A DNA stretch of 64,000 nt. It comes from Hirsutella rhossiliensis. Taxonomy: Eukaryota; Ascomycota; Sordariomycetes; Hypocreales; Ophiocordycipitaceae. The stretch lies in assembly GCF_020360975.1 (NCBI RefSeq), contig NW_025408678.1, positions 1,178,001 through 1,242,000 on the forward strand, in the 5' to 3' direction. A model generated the notes under the pieces. It worked only from the letters and a program-made list of their open reading frames with translations. It was not told where the DNA came from and ran no database searches. Positions 34,140 through 45,539 of the stretch are shown one piece after another (the first letter of the stretch is position 1; each line of letters starts with the position of its first letter). A program made the position numbers and the translations under genes.

Positions 34140-37100
34140 TTAGAACTTAAAGAATTTTTCTCTTTTTAGTTCCTTCGTAAATATATCGGCAATATTATCT
34201 TCGGATTTAATATAGAAAATCCGAATCTTCTTTTCCTTAATATTTTCTTAGGTATAGAAGTAAGCAATATCTATATACTTTGTCTTTTTATAAAATTCCG
34301 GATTTTTAGCTAATTTAATAGCTGCCTCGTTATCCGTTAAGATAGGAGGTATAGTATTAGGAATTCTAATAGATAAGCTATTATTTATCGTATAAAATAG
34401 CCGATTTAGATATAAAGCTTCTTTATTAGCCTCCTAAGGGCAATAAATTTAGCTTCGTAGGTTAATAGGGCTATAGACTTTTGCTAGTAGGCCTAACTTA
34501 TAATATTTTTATAAATATAGAAATAGTATCCGGAAACGGATTTTCTATCTATAAGGTTAGACGCCTAGCTAGCGTCGGAATAACCTTTTATAAAATTATA
34601 AGTATAAGGGATATTGCAATAATAAATTATCCCTAGGTTAGGATATTTATTTAAATATTTCTAGATAGTATTTAACACTTTAAAATACGTATTATCTAGT
34701 TTAGAAGTAAATCTAGCGTAGGAAATAACAGTATATAAAATATCTAGCCTGCTTATTATAGGTAGGTATAATAGAGCTCCTATTTCCCTTTAGTAAATAA
34801 GGATTTCCTTTTACGAAGGCGTTATAGTAGCCTTTTTAAGCTTTACTCCTACTATAGTAAGCGTTTTAGAAGTCCCTAAGTCTTCTTTATTATATTCTCG
34901 TATTTTATTACGAGTATATTTTTCCTAGGATATAAATATCTCCTTTTTACTCTAGTTTATAATTATATATATTCCTAAGAAGTCTTTTAGTTCGCCTAGA
35001 GGCTAAACCTTTATATAATCTACTACTTTTTTAAGCAGACTATTTATTATACCTTTATTAGGCCCTATTATTAGGAGGTTATCTATATAAATTACTATCG
35101 TAATTTTATATTACGTATTTATAAATACCCCTTCGTTTATAGGAAGGGCCGAAAATCCTATCTTAGCTAATATAAAGCTAAGATAGTTATACTAGAGCTT
35201 TAGGCTTTATTTAAGGCCGTATAATACTTTCTTTAATTTTGCTACTAGCCTTTTCTTTTTATATAGCTCTAGAAACTATAAATAGCTAATATTATACTTA
35301 TACTAGTTTTTATTAAACTAGTCTTTAAGTATAAGCTCTTCGTAGCCTATAAGGATTTTTATATAAATATCTATATCTATTTCGGTATATATAAAGGCAT
35401 TTTTTATATCGTATTATAATAGAGTATAATTATTAGAAATAGCTATTATAAGTAGTATTCTAATAGATTCGGGTCTTACTATTATAGAAAAGGTTTCTAA
35501 ATAATCTAAGCTATAGACCTAATTAAATCCTTATATTACGTAGCGGGCTTTATATTTAATAATATTATTATTATTATCCTGCTTTATTTTATAGACTTAA
35601 TAGCCGCCTAGGGCCTCCTTATCGCTAGGAAGAGGCTTTAATTCCTAGGTATTTTAGTTTAAGAGCTCTTTTATTTCTAGAAATATAGCTCTTTTCTATT
35701 CTATAGCTTCTAAGCTATTTATAGCCCGTTTAAATGTTTTAGGCTCTATAGGATCCTTATTTTCTAGTAAAGATAGAATAATCTCTTTACTTTTACTATT
35801 TAATATAGTGTTTATTTCGGGGTATACGATATAGTTTTTATAAAATCTATTTAGCTTCTTAGGTATATTAATATAGATTTTTAGATCCTTATTTAATCCC
35901 TTTTCTAAAAGAGGATTATTTCCCTTTTTTATAAAAGGGTTATCTTCCTTCTCTATAGGAAGGTTATCTTCCTTCTCTATAGGAGGGTTATCTTCCTTCT
36001 CTATAGGAGGGTTATCTTCCTTCTCTATAAGAGGGTTATCTTCCTTCTCTATAAGAGGGTTATTTTCCTCTTCTTCTAAAGAAGAGTTATTGCCTTCTTT
36101 ATATATAGGTTCCCTATATAAATAATTATCCGGGACCTTATTTATAGAAGGTAAGGTATTAAAGTCGAAGTCCTTAAGGTCTTCTTCCTTTTAATTTTCT
36201 ATAAATTTATTCTCTAGGATAATAATATCTCTAAAAATTATTACCTTTCTTTTCGAAAAGTTATATATTTTATAAGCATTTTTAGTATAGCCTATAATAA
36301 TACCCTTATAAGCTCTTATCTCTAGCTTATCTAAGGGGTCTTTATTTTTATAATAAATAGTACTTCCGAAGGTCTTAATTTTCTTTAAGTCTTCTAAGGC
36401 TAGAGATTTATTTTCCTTCTTTTCTATAGGAGTTTAGAAGCCTATTCGTAAGTAAGGGGTCCTATTATATAAATAGGCTGCTATTAAAATAGCTTCTCCC
36501 TATAGATATTTAGGCAGTTTTGCCGTAAATAAAATAGCTCGGACTTTATTTAAAATAGTCCTATTAATCCTCTTTATTACTCTATTTAATTCGGGAGTCC
36601 GAGGAGGGCTAGTATAATATTTTATTCCCTTTCTTAAGTAGTAGGGTTTTATTTTATATAGGAATTCTTTTACGTTATCCGAAAAGACTTCCTTTATAGT
36701 AATATTATCCCGGTTATTTTTAACTAAGGCTTTATATTCTAAGAATTTATCTAGGGCTTCTACCTTAGAATTTATTAAAGATATTTCTAAATATCTTATC
36801 CCTATATCTAAAAAGGATATAAAGGAGGTATATTTATTATAAGTAAGGGTCTTTATAGGTCCCTAAATATTAATAGTAACTCTATTAAGGTAATTATATA
36901 CCTTATTAGATAGGGATTTATTCCTTTTATTAGTTACCTTGACTTTAATATAAGCCTTATATTCTTTAATTTTTATAATATCCTTCTTAGGGATAGTTAT
37001 ATCTTTATTATATCTTTTAAAGGTTTCTAGTAAGGCTTTAAGACTTATATATCCTAGCCTTAAATACTATAAATAAAAGTTAAGGTCCTTTATATTATTC

Positions 37101-38570
37101 CTTATATTATTAATATTATATAGGAATGTCTTCTTCTTTAAGAAAGGAATTTCTAAAGAGAAGATATAAAGGTTATCTTACTATTTTCCTTTAGATATAA
37201 TATTAGCCTAGTTATCTAGCAGGAAAATTTCCTTGCTATTAATAAAGGCATAAGTATTTTTAAAATACGATTAGCTTATAATATTTACCCCTAATTCGGG
37301 TATAAAAAGGCAGTTTCTTAAGATAAATAGCCTTTTATTATTTAGAAATCTAAAAAGAAGATCTCCGTAGCCTTTAATAATTATATAGGATGCCTTTCCC
37401 TAATTAACCTTAGTAGAGATAGTTCGAAAATTAATAAGGAATTTCTTTTCCGATACTATATACTTAGTAGCACTAGTATCGTATATAAAATTATAGAAAT
37501 TTCTATTCTCTAAGGTTTTATAAGGGATTTCCTTCTCTTTTACCTTATATATAAGGTCTTTAATTCGAGAGGAATTTAAAGGTCCTATTTACCTATTATT
37601 AAATACGGCCTTTTTAAGGATATTTAAAGAGATATATACCTTTGCTTCTTCTTAAGAGCTTTTATAGCCTCTAGGGGTAGGAGGAGGAATAGAAAAATCG
37701 ATTTCTAGTTCTTTGTCCGTTTAATTATCGATTTCTATTTTTTCTACTTCCGATATATATATAGAAGAGGGTTTTTTCGTCTTCTTATCGACGTAGGAGT
37801 CTAATTTAATAGGATTTCCTTTTATAAAAGGTTTTCTAGGCCTCTTAAAAGGTATTCCTTTATTTTCATTTTTTTAATTTTTAGAAAAGCCTTTAAGGGC
37901 CTTTTCTAGGTAAAGATAGTAGCAATCTTTAACTAAATGCCCTTTCTTCTTATAGTAAGTATATTATAATAAAAATTTTATCTTTTTCTAGGGATTCTTA
38001 GTAAAGAAAGCCTGCTTAGGAGGATTTTCTAGAAACTTAGTCCTCTTAAACTCGTCTATAAGACTACTAGAGAGAGACTCTAAATTAAAAGCTTCTAAGT
38101 TATTTTAAAGAGCTTATATTATATTAGTTATATAGCTAGAAAACGAGCCCGAAAGGCTATTTAAAATCCAAGCTATAATAACTACTTCCGGAATTATAAT
38201 ATTCTATGCTTTTAGCTCTTCGAATACCTCTTTTACCTTATTTAGGTAGCCTTCTAGGGGCTCCTTTATAAGTAGGTAATTCGAGGTAAAGGAAATAGGG
38301 TTATATAGGTTTTTTAACCTATCCTACGCCTCTTTAGCATTTATTATATGCTTTATTTAGGTTAAAGGACCATCTTTAATATAAAGAAAAATCAAAGTAA
38401 GTGCTTCTTCTATTTTCAAGTAATTTTCTTACTATATAGTAGTAGAAAGCTTTTCCCTAACTAAAAGAGCCTATATTTAAATAGCCTAGAAGGTATAGTT
38501 AGAACTACCCTTAAGTTTAGTAAATTCGAACTTATCCCTATAGCCTATTTTAGATAATTTAAGGTCGTAT
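34140..38570 (-). pseudogene. Copia-2 gag-pol polyprotein
   Basis: About 1470 codons on the minus strand. Gag (UBN2-like) ~38570-38000. Zinc knuckle at ~37900-37960, with the first two Cys as Tyr (YTYYKKKGHLVKDC). Protease ~37480 (FIYDTSATKYI). GAG-pre-integrase region and integrase core ~37100-36300. An acidic tandem repeat at 35930-36070. RT ~35700-34900 with VIYIDNLLIIG at about 35060-35090. RNase H to ~34150, ending in the typical ..NIADIFTKEL..KFF and a TAA at 34140-34142. Integrase before RT defines Ty1/Copia. There are scattered TAG/TAA stops, and the second catalytic Asp of RT reads Asn. No ATG chosen for the start. Confidence 0.88.
35927..36066 (-). repeat. 24 bp tandem repeat in Copia-2 pol (N-P-x-I-E-K-E-D)
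   Basis: Five to six copies of a 24 bp unit (GGTTATCTTCCTTCTCTATA core on the plus strand, period 24). On the minus strand each unit encodes the eight residues N-P-[LPF]-I-E-K-E-D. It lies between integrase and RT, where copia polyproteins are variable and probably disordered. Confidence 0.9.
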
Positions 38571-38629
38571 AGTTAGTATTAGAATTTTAAAGTTATTACC
38601 CGACTTATAGAGAAGCCGGGCTTATAACC

Positions 38630-39326
38630 TATAAGAAGGTATAAGTAATAAGCGTAGAATCGGGTAATCGATAACGTAAGTAGAAAGATCGGTCGAAGGA
38701 GTATAGGGTAGGATTTCGTCCGGAATTTATAACGAATATATAAGGGGCTAAATAATATATTAAAAGAATAGCGTTATAAAAGATATATATAAACTTACTT
38801 ATTCTATTTACTACTCCTAGGGAAATCCTTTGTCTTTTATAGACTATTGCTCGCCTACTAGTAGACTAATTAGTTAGCTTTATAGTATATTCTATAGTGC
38901 TTAAAAGGCTCTATCTATAGTATATCTTCCTAACGTAGTAGGTAGTCTAATTATAGCGTAATAGTTAACGTAAGACTATAGGTTCTAGTATAAGTAGTGG
39001 ATTTAACTAGAATATTCTATGCCCTACCTATTCTCGTATCGCGGATATCTTCGGAACCGCTAAGCTAAAATAGGCAATAGGGTATCCGTTCTGCTCGTAA
39101 TTAACTTATGCATTTTATATATATTTTTATTTATAAGGATAGGCTTATCCTAACCCGCTTTTCCTAGAGGAAGGTATAGATATTTAGTAGAGGTCTTTAT
39201 CTTTTAAGGGTTATTCCCTTAGACTATATTATAGAGCCTCTTTTTACTAGCTTATTCTATAAAGCCTCCCTATACCTATTATTTCTTTTTAATAGTAAAA
39301 TAAGAATATAAGGGTTTATTCTTATA
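38630..39326 (-). repeat. Copia-2 5' LTR
   Basis: 697 bp, the same length as the 3' LTR. In element sense it is followed at once by GGTTATAAGCCCGG (38629 downward), the primer binding site discussed under findings. Confidence 0.93.
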
Positions 39327-39682
39327 CTTAACGCTATATCGTTTATATTATACTACTTTATAGTTAATTATATACTATACTTTGTAATTCTATTTATTTT
39401 TATACTAAAGGTTAAGTTTTCGTTTAGCGTCTTTTTATTTTTTCTATAGTATTTTTATATCGAATTTTCCTTAGTTAAATATAGCCTATAGCCTTTATAC
39501 GTATTACTAATAATCTTTTAGTATACTATTATATTATTTATACTATACTAATACTTTTTTATATTTATAAACTCTATAGTTTAGGTATATATATTTATTA
39601 TAATCTTCTTTATTATATTTAATTTATTATATAAGTCTTTAAAAGATTAATAGTTCGGATACTTTAAAGCGAGTAGCGCTAT
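39327..39682 (-). pseudogene. Gypsy-1 copy d, segment of the helical region between gag and protease
   Basis: Colinear in antisense with ~15840-16170 of copy c. Bounded on the left by the Copia-2 duplication (39327-39331) and on the right by the LINE-A duplication AGTAGCGCTAT (39672-39682). Confidence 0.85.
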
Positions 39683-39840
39683 TATTATTATTATTATTAA
39701 GATTACGCTAGGGACCTAGCTAGAGGTATCTAGAACTTTAATATTAAATAGGAGGGAAAAACTAGAGTGCCTAGGGGAAAACCCTCCCCTCTTTTAGTGC
39801 GGGTCCGCCTTAAACGAGGTCGTAGTAGTAGTACGTAGGA
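39683..39840 (-). other. LINE-A 3' UTR and (TAA)n tail
   Basis: The last ~105 bp before the tail are shared with SINE-b (26838-26945). These would be the part recognised by the LINE reverse transcriptase. The tail is a trinucleotide repeat rather than poly(A). Confidence 0.75.
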
Positions 39841-40437
39841 AATTTACGCCGGCTGCCGCGGGCTACTCCCGCGAAATCGCGTCTCGGCGCGGGCCCTCTC
39901 GGGCCATAGCCGCTACTATCCCGAGCGGCCGCGGCCCGGGCTCGCTAGCCCGGGCCTAGGGTTATAGGCAGTAGTCTCTCTCCGGGGGCCCGACTCGCGG
40001 GCGCCTCTATTTACCCTAGCTCCCGCGTCGCAGCCGCGTAGCCGCGGTTGCGTCGGCTTATCGGTCCGTTAGTTAGTAGGGCAGGTAATATCCGGTTGCC
40101 GGGCCGGGCGCTAGTATAGGTCGCTCCTAGGTAGGGCCGGCTAATTAAAATTCGGTCGGCCGGCTCCGCTAATCGTAAATCGGTTCCTATCCGGCTACGC
40201 GACTTCCTAATTAGGGGCGCGGCGGCCTATATTTACCCTCTATCTCGTAGTTACTAATTACGCGCGCCCAGCTCGCGCTTATATATACCTGCCCTCCCCC
40301 CCCGGTTCTATATATGCCTCCTCCTATCCCTCTATTATCTATCTCTTTCGTAGGCCTAGCTACTACCTCGCCTACCTCGTTTCTATAACTCTAGGTCTCC
40401 TTAATACTATATCTAGTTCGCTTATCGTCGCGTCGTA
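39841..40437 (+). promoter_or_regulatory. G+C-rich region with TATA-like and CT-rich blocks, probable promoter of the LINE-A antisense gene
   Basis: A G+C-rich tract (39845-40260, many CCGGG/CGCGG runs) is followed by CTTATATATACC at ~40280, CTATATATGCC at ~40309, and a pyrimidine-rich run (CCTCCTCCTATCCCTCT), about 100 bp before the presumed start of the plus-strand gene. TATA-like plus CT-rich is common in fungal promoters. The same DNA is transcribed as LINE 3' sequence from the other strand. Confidence 0.4.
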
Positions 40438-41960
40438 ATATCTAACTAAGAAGCCGACTTAGGTAGTAGCGGCTCGCCTCCTCTAAAACCCCCTCCTCGT
40501 AAGAAAGTCGCTATAGTAGCGGGATCGGAGCGCTCTATCCTATATTTTGCGTATATCGGGCGTCTTATTAGTAAGCTTACCTATAAGTCCTTCGCTAGCT
40601 ATTAGAACTAGTCTTATACGTATTAATCCCGGCTTTATCCTAGGTCGGTCCTACCTTTAGTATTTTTACTAACTTTAATAGCCGTAAAGGCTAAAGCGTA
40701 TATCGCTTACGCCGACTCTAACTAGTCTTATTACCGAGTAAGTAACCCCTTCCCGCTATAGTACTATCCGAGTTCGGTACTAATCTAAGTTCTAGATTAC
40801 CTCTAAAGGCAAGGAGGCCGCTAGTGCCCTCTACTAGATATAGTCCGAGGTTAATGGCCCTTCCCTTATTAAGGGTTCGGTATAGGAGCGCCTTTATCGT
40901 GCTACTCTAGAAACTTATATTCGCGCTAGTTAAAAGGCCCCCGCCGCTAAGGGTAAGGGCGCGTCGGGCGAGTCTGCCCCCGGTCTAGCTATAGTCGCTA
41001 AGAATATAGAGACGCTCGCGTCGGCCTTTACCCGTTTCGTAGACGATACCCGCTATATATACGAGTCCCTAGAAAAGCACCTAAGTAAGTTTAGCGACGC
41101 TATTAAGACCCTAGCCTAGGTCGGGCCTAAGTCGCTCTTAGTCGCCTAGAAGACTCTTACGGCGGTTAACGATCTCGCTAACTATTTCTATCCTATTGCT
41201 AGCGACGGCCCTAACGTAGAGGATAGCGGCTTTAATCTTATTAGTCTTACTAGGCCCGTTCTAGCCTTAATCCCTATCGATAAGGGGAAGGGCAAAGGTA
41301 AGGGCAAGGCGGTAGCCGCGTTTAAGGCCCTATCTAAGGCTAAGGCTAAGGTGTCTATGCCCGCGGCCGTCGCGGAGCTGGCTCGGGAGCTAACCGTGTC
41401 TCCCTCCGACGCCGAGCCGTAGCCCGGCAGTTCTCCTAGCGCCGAGCCCGCCCCGAAGCGTCCCTGTCTTACGTCGCCTGCCGATCCTACTAACGCTCCC
41501 GACTTCGTTTAGTAGCGTCTTTATAGCCGTCGCGGTTCGGTCCCGGCCGAGATTATTACTAGTCTTAACCTCGATTAGATCTATAGTTATAGTATAGGCT
41601 ATAGCGAACGCCTTTATACCGCCGCCGGTATAGGTCCTGCCTTAGTAGAGACCCCGGTCGTTACTCTATCTTATAAGCTAGCCGTCTAGGCTAGCTCTAG
41701 TTCGGGTTCGGGGTCGGGTCTATTCGGTCGTCGTTAGGGTTCTTATAGCGGTAGTAGTCCCCGCACTCCTCGTAAGCCTTAGGTTACTCCCTCCCGTGCT
41801 CCGCGTGCTACCCTAGGGGGGTCTCGTTATTCCCGCCGCGATAACGAGGCGGACGTTACTACCAACGAGCTAGGCTAGGGTCGTAGTTTAGGGGGGGGCT
41901 AGTTATTAGCTCTATCTTAGTTCGGTTCTAGGTCGGGTCTTATTTAGTTATAGTCTTTCG
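40438..41960 (+). pseudogene. Antisense gene inside LINE-A (Cys-rich N-terminus, Lys/Ala/Ser-rich C-terminus)
   Basis: Plus-strand frame starting at ATA TCT AAC (probable former ATG) at 40438. Reads SNQEADLGSSGSPPL, a basic PPPRKK, then a region with Tyr in Cys positions: ILYFAYIGR, SFASYQNQSYTYQSRLYP, KAYIAYADSNQSYY. A GTAAGT at 40738 may open a ~50-60 bp intron, since the frame changes there. It then continues as helical sequence (ETLASAFTRFVDDTRYIYES, LEKHLSKFSDAIKTL), a KGKGKGKGKAVAAF-type basic repeat at ~41286-41350, an acidic/Pro-rich part and a Ser/Gly/Arg-rich end. Stops are TAG/TAA only. The reverse strand also reads open here, but its translation is Leu/Ala/Arg/Ser-only and less protein-like. 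The N-terminal pattern recalls the Gypsy-1 antisense genes. Function unknown. Confidence 0.6.
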
Positions 41961-42035
41961 GTAGTAGGTCTTATTCTATAGCTATTAAGGTCGGTTTAGT
42001 TAGGTTATATTAGTTCTATTTAGTCTATAGTTTAA

Positions 42036-45000
42036 TTAGCGAGGTTTATGCCTAGTCTAGGTCTAGTTCGGTCGAAGCTATAGTCCTATAATCGTAAGTC
42101 CTCTCCCTTTCTAGGTCGCCTTAGTAAGGGAGGTAGTTAGCTAGGGTAGTCCTAGTCGGGGCCGCTCCGTCCCTAGCGCGACCCCGGTTCTATTATCCGG
42201 TATATCTACGTATAGCCTCTAAGCTAGGTCGAACTAGCGGAGCCTACCTAAGCGGAGGAACTATTGCGCTAGCGGCGCTATAGTCTTTTTCCCTTAGAGG
42301 CCCGCTCTTACGTTACCTACGTCCTAGGCCTATATTAAGAGGGACTCCCTCGCCTCTACCGTTAGTAGATAGTCGATTATCGTATAGTAGATAGTATCCT
42401 ATCTTTATCCGTAGGTATATATTAGCGAAACCACGCTAGGGACCTATTAGTCGAAGAGGAAGTTATTAAGCCCGATCTTTCCTATACGTATCTAGGTAAT
42501 TACCGTGCTAATATACTTCGGGAGGCCCTTATAATAGTCTAGCGTTATCGCCTTATTAAACTAAGGCGGGAAGTTAGCGGGGTAGAGGGTAGTCCGGTAT
42601 TATCGGATCGCGTCTTCCCTAGCGTTCTATCGGGCGGCCTATTCCTCGTTTAGCCTTTCGAGCGACTTAGCTTTATCCGGGAGGTTATCTATTCCTATCT
42701 AGCTCTAGACCCCCCTTATCTCCTCCGCGAGGGGGGGTCTGCCCGGAGGTGGTGCCGCCGGGGGTCTGCCCTCTCTCTAGCGTTGCCTCCTCTTAAGTAT
42801 ACCCGCGACCGCGTTAAACGCGCGTCGGATTTAGCCTAGGAGCCCTAAGTCTTCTAGCCTCCGGAGGGTATCCGTTATTCTTTAGTTTAGGTAGAGGTCG
42901 ATTAAGGGCACCTACGCCTCCGCTTCGACTTAGTAGACTAGGGTCGCGCGGTAGGCACCCGTTACTACCTAGAGGTAGGCTAACTAGTCCCGGGTAAGGT
43001 CCCGCGCGATTCTATATAGTTTCCCCCCCGCGGGTATTATCTCGTAGAATATAACTATAGCGTAGGAGATTAAGGACCGGATTACCTTACTATAGACTTC
43101 CCTAGCGCATAGTAGGGTATAGCCCTACGTAGACGCCGCGAGCCTAGTTAAGGCTATAGTCTAGCGCTTTAACTTTGCTCGGAGTTATTTTAAATACGCC
43201 TTCTACCGTAGTTTCCGGTGTACTTAAACCCCTAGTAAGCGGGCCTCTTAGACCGGGGTTACCACGTCGGCCCCGAGGCGGACCGGCGTCGTTATCGCTT
43301 ATCTCCTTTATATAAAGTATATTAATTCGCTCTTTAATAGTTCGAAAGTAACCGCGAACTCGGTCGCCTATTCCGCGTATACCCTCTAGGCTTCCTCTAG
43401 GCGTACTACTATAGTAGCCTCGTCGGGTCTAATACTAACTATATTTATATCGTCGGCGAAGCCGACGGTATAAATACTATATATCGTGCTAAGCCTTTCG
43501 TATAGGGGGGTTATATAGTATAGAAATAGGATCGGGGATAGGGGGGAGCCCTAGGGGACTCCCGTCGGCACTTAAGTTAGCTCTAAGGTCCTCCTATCGA
43601 AGTAAAGGGTCGATCTCCTATCGCTTATAAAGCTCCGTATTAAGCTCGTAAGCTACCTAGGGTATCCCTTAAGCTCTAGTTCTCTTATAAGCTTATTATA
43701 GTTAACCGTGTCGAATACGCCCTTAATATCTAGCTATAGGAATAATATAATACCCCTCTAGGCCTACGTCGCGCGTACTAGTTCCGTTACTAGTAGGATC
43801 GCCGCCTTCGTAGAGCGTTCCCTCCTATTCCCTATTTATCCGTCTAGTAGGATACCGTTCGCCTCCGCTGCTCCCGCGATCCTCTAGGCTAGTATCTACT
43901 CGAGTACTTTTCCTACTATAGGTAAGAGGGAGATTAGTCTCTAACCCCCTACCGTGCGGTAGGCGTCCGGCCTCTTACCTAGCTTCCGGATAACTACTAT
44001 ATTTACGCTACGGAACCGACCTAGGAAATATAAGAGTCGGGTATAGGCGTTAAAGATCGTAGCTAGTCGCTAGACTAGGGCTAGGCCGTACTTCTTAATA
44101 AACCCTAAGGGGACGCCGTTCGGACCCGCCGCTTTCTAGCTTACTATCTTACCTAGCGCCCCTACGATATCGGCTAGCCGGATCTATTAGTTAACTATAA
44201 GGGTCGCCTCGGCTATAGGCTAGGGTAGCCCTTAGGTTATGCCGGCCTTTAGTAGGAAGAACTTAGCGGCTAGTAGCTAGGCCTTTCCTTTAAAGGTTTC
44301 CGTTAATTAGTCCTCGCCTTCCTTAACTAGCGGTAGGATATAGGTCGGTTTTAGTAGTAGCCTACTACGGAGTCTTACCTACCTCTCTACGTTCTAGAGC
44401 TTAGTATTATCGGCGCTAAATTCCTCTAGGAACTCGCGCTAGTAAGCCCTCCTCGCCTCGCGGACGGTCCGCTTCTAAGCCGTAGACGCCTTATATAGGT
44501 CTTCTTAGTTCGCCTCGTTCCTTTCCCGCCTATACTTCCTCCTTACCCTCTTAGCCTCCCTCGTCGCCCTCCCTACCTCTAGGGTAAACTATACGTTGCC
44601 CCTAGGTAATGCTCGCTCCTAGCGCGGAACCGTAGCTATCGCGATCTACGCTAGAGTAGCGAAGACATAGTCTAGGTCCTTATCGATATCCTTAGGCGTT
44701 TAGAGTATTAGCTAGTATAGTCCTAGCCGGGACGTAGTCTCGGCTTTAACTAGCTTTACTTCTACTTCTTTCTACCTTAAGGCCGGTTTAGGTACCCGGG
44801 CTTAGGTATCGACCTATAGTATAATAGTTTAGGGGATATAGTCTAACCCGGTTAGGTTTAAGTCGGGCCCGGTATACTATATTCCGGTCTCCGGCGTTGC
44901 CTAAGCTAGGTCGATAGTGCTATCCCTTTAGCCGTAGAAGAATCTTATATACTCCCCTCTTAGGGTAGCGAGTTCGAGTTATAGCTTTATCGCCTCCTAT

Positions 45001-45460
45001 ATAAGTTATATCGCGCTATCTAAGGTTCTATCGTGTCCGTCCTAGAGCGGGTAATAGATATTAAAGTCCCCTACTATTACTATAGGGTACTCCGGTTCGA
45101 TTACGCTTAGGTCGCGTAGCGCTCTTACCCTCGCGGCCCTTAATAGTAAGTAAATTACCCGTAGTCTAGTGCTATCCCCGAAAATCACCTCGCTTTAGTC
45201 TAGTCCGGACCGGGGCGACTAAGTCCCTAGCCCGAGCCTTTTATATATATATAGCGCGCACCTCCCCTCCTTATAGACTAGGCTATAAGGCGCCGCTCTA
45301 AGGGGGGGGGGGCCGCCTCCTAGTATAGCTTCTACTTCCTATAGTGCTATTAGGTCGAAGCCGGCCTAGTAGTAAAGCGCTAACTAAGCTAGCTTATATC
45401 TCTTCTATATATTCTAGAATAATACTTTTAGTTATATATAGGTAGGGTCGGGGTAAAAGG
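42036..45460 (-). pseudogene. LINE-A ORF2: APE endonuclease, reverse transcriptase, C-terminal region
   Basis: Endonuclease near the start (~45420-45330): KRYKLA..LALYY.AGFDLIAL.EVEA, the DLIALQE context of LINE endonucleases. RT ~44200-43200: GVP-stop-GSPLSPILFLYYI at ~43560-43510 (the GVPQGSPLSP box with CAG changed to TAG) and VGFADDINI at ~43466-43440 (the FADD catalytic box, intact). C-terminal part: LLGV.VHRKLR, YLKQLRAKLKR, LYRIARDLTRD, VVTGAYRATLVY, typical of Tad-group LINEs. Ends at TAA about 42036. Many TAG/TAA, no TGA noted. Confidence 0.88.
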
Positions 45461-45539
45461 GGTCGTCTATATAGGGAGGGAGGCGCTCCGTCTCTTAGCG
45501 CTTCTCTATCTACTATACCTACGAATGTCGTTCGTACTT

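Larger units (their letters stand above)
33026..39326 (-). mobile_element. Copia-2 copy a: full-length Ty1/Copia element
   Basis: 6301 bp with two 697 bp LTRs (33026-33722 and 38630-39326), inverted ends TATAAGAA..TTCTTATA, and the 5 bp duplication CTTAA at 33021-33025 and 39327-39331. It is inserted into Gypsy-1 copy d at the site corresponding to TTTCTTAACGCTATA in antisense of copy c (~16160). Copia order: gag, protease, integrase, RT, RNase H. RIP is milder than in Gypsy-1, so long parts of pol read with few stops. Confidence 0.93.

Noticed and set aside
39681..39699. ATT repeats as a simple microsatellite or telomere-like repeat
   Set aside because: They lie exactly at the 3' end of LINE-A next to the target duplication and are its tail.
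40438..41960. The minus strand as the coding strand of this part of LINE-A
   Set aside because: It is open but gives a Leu/Ala/Arg/Ser-only translation without motifs, while the plus strand gives a balanced protein with charged helices and a Cys pattern.
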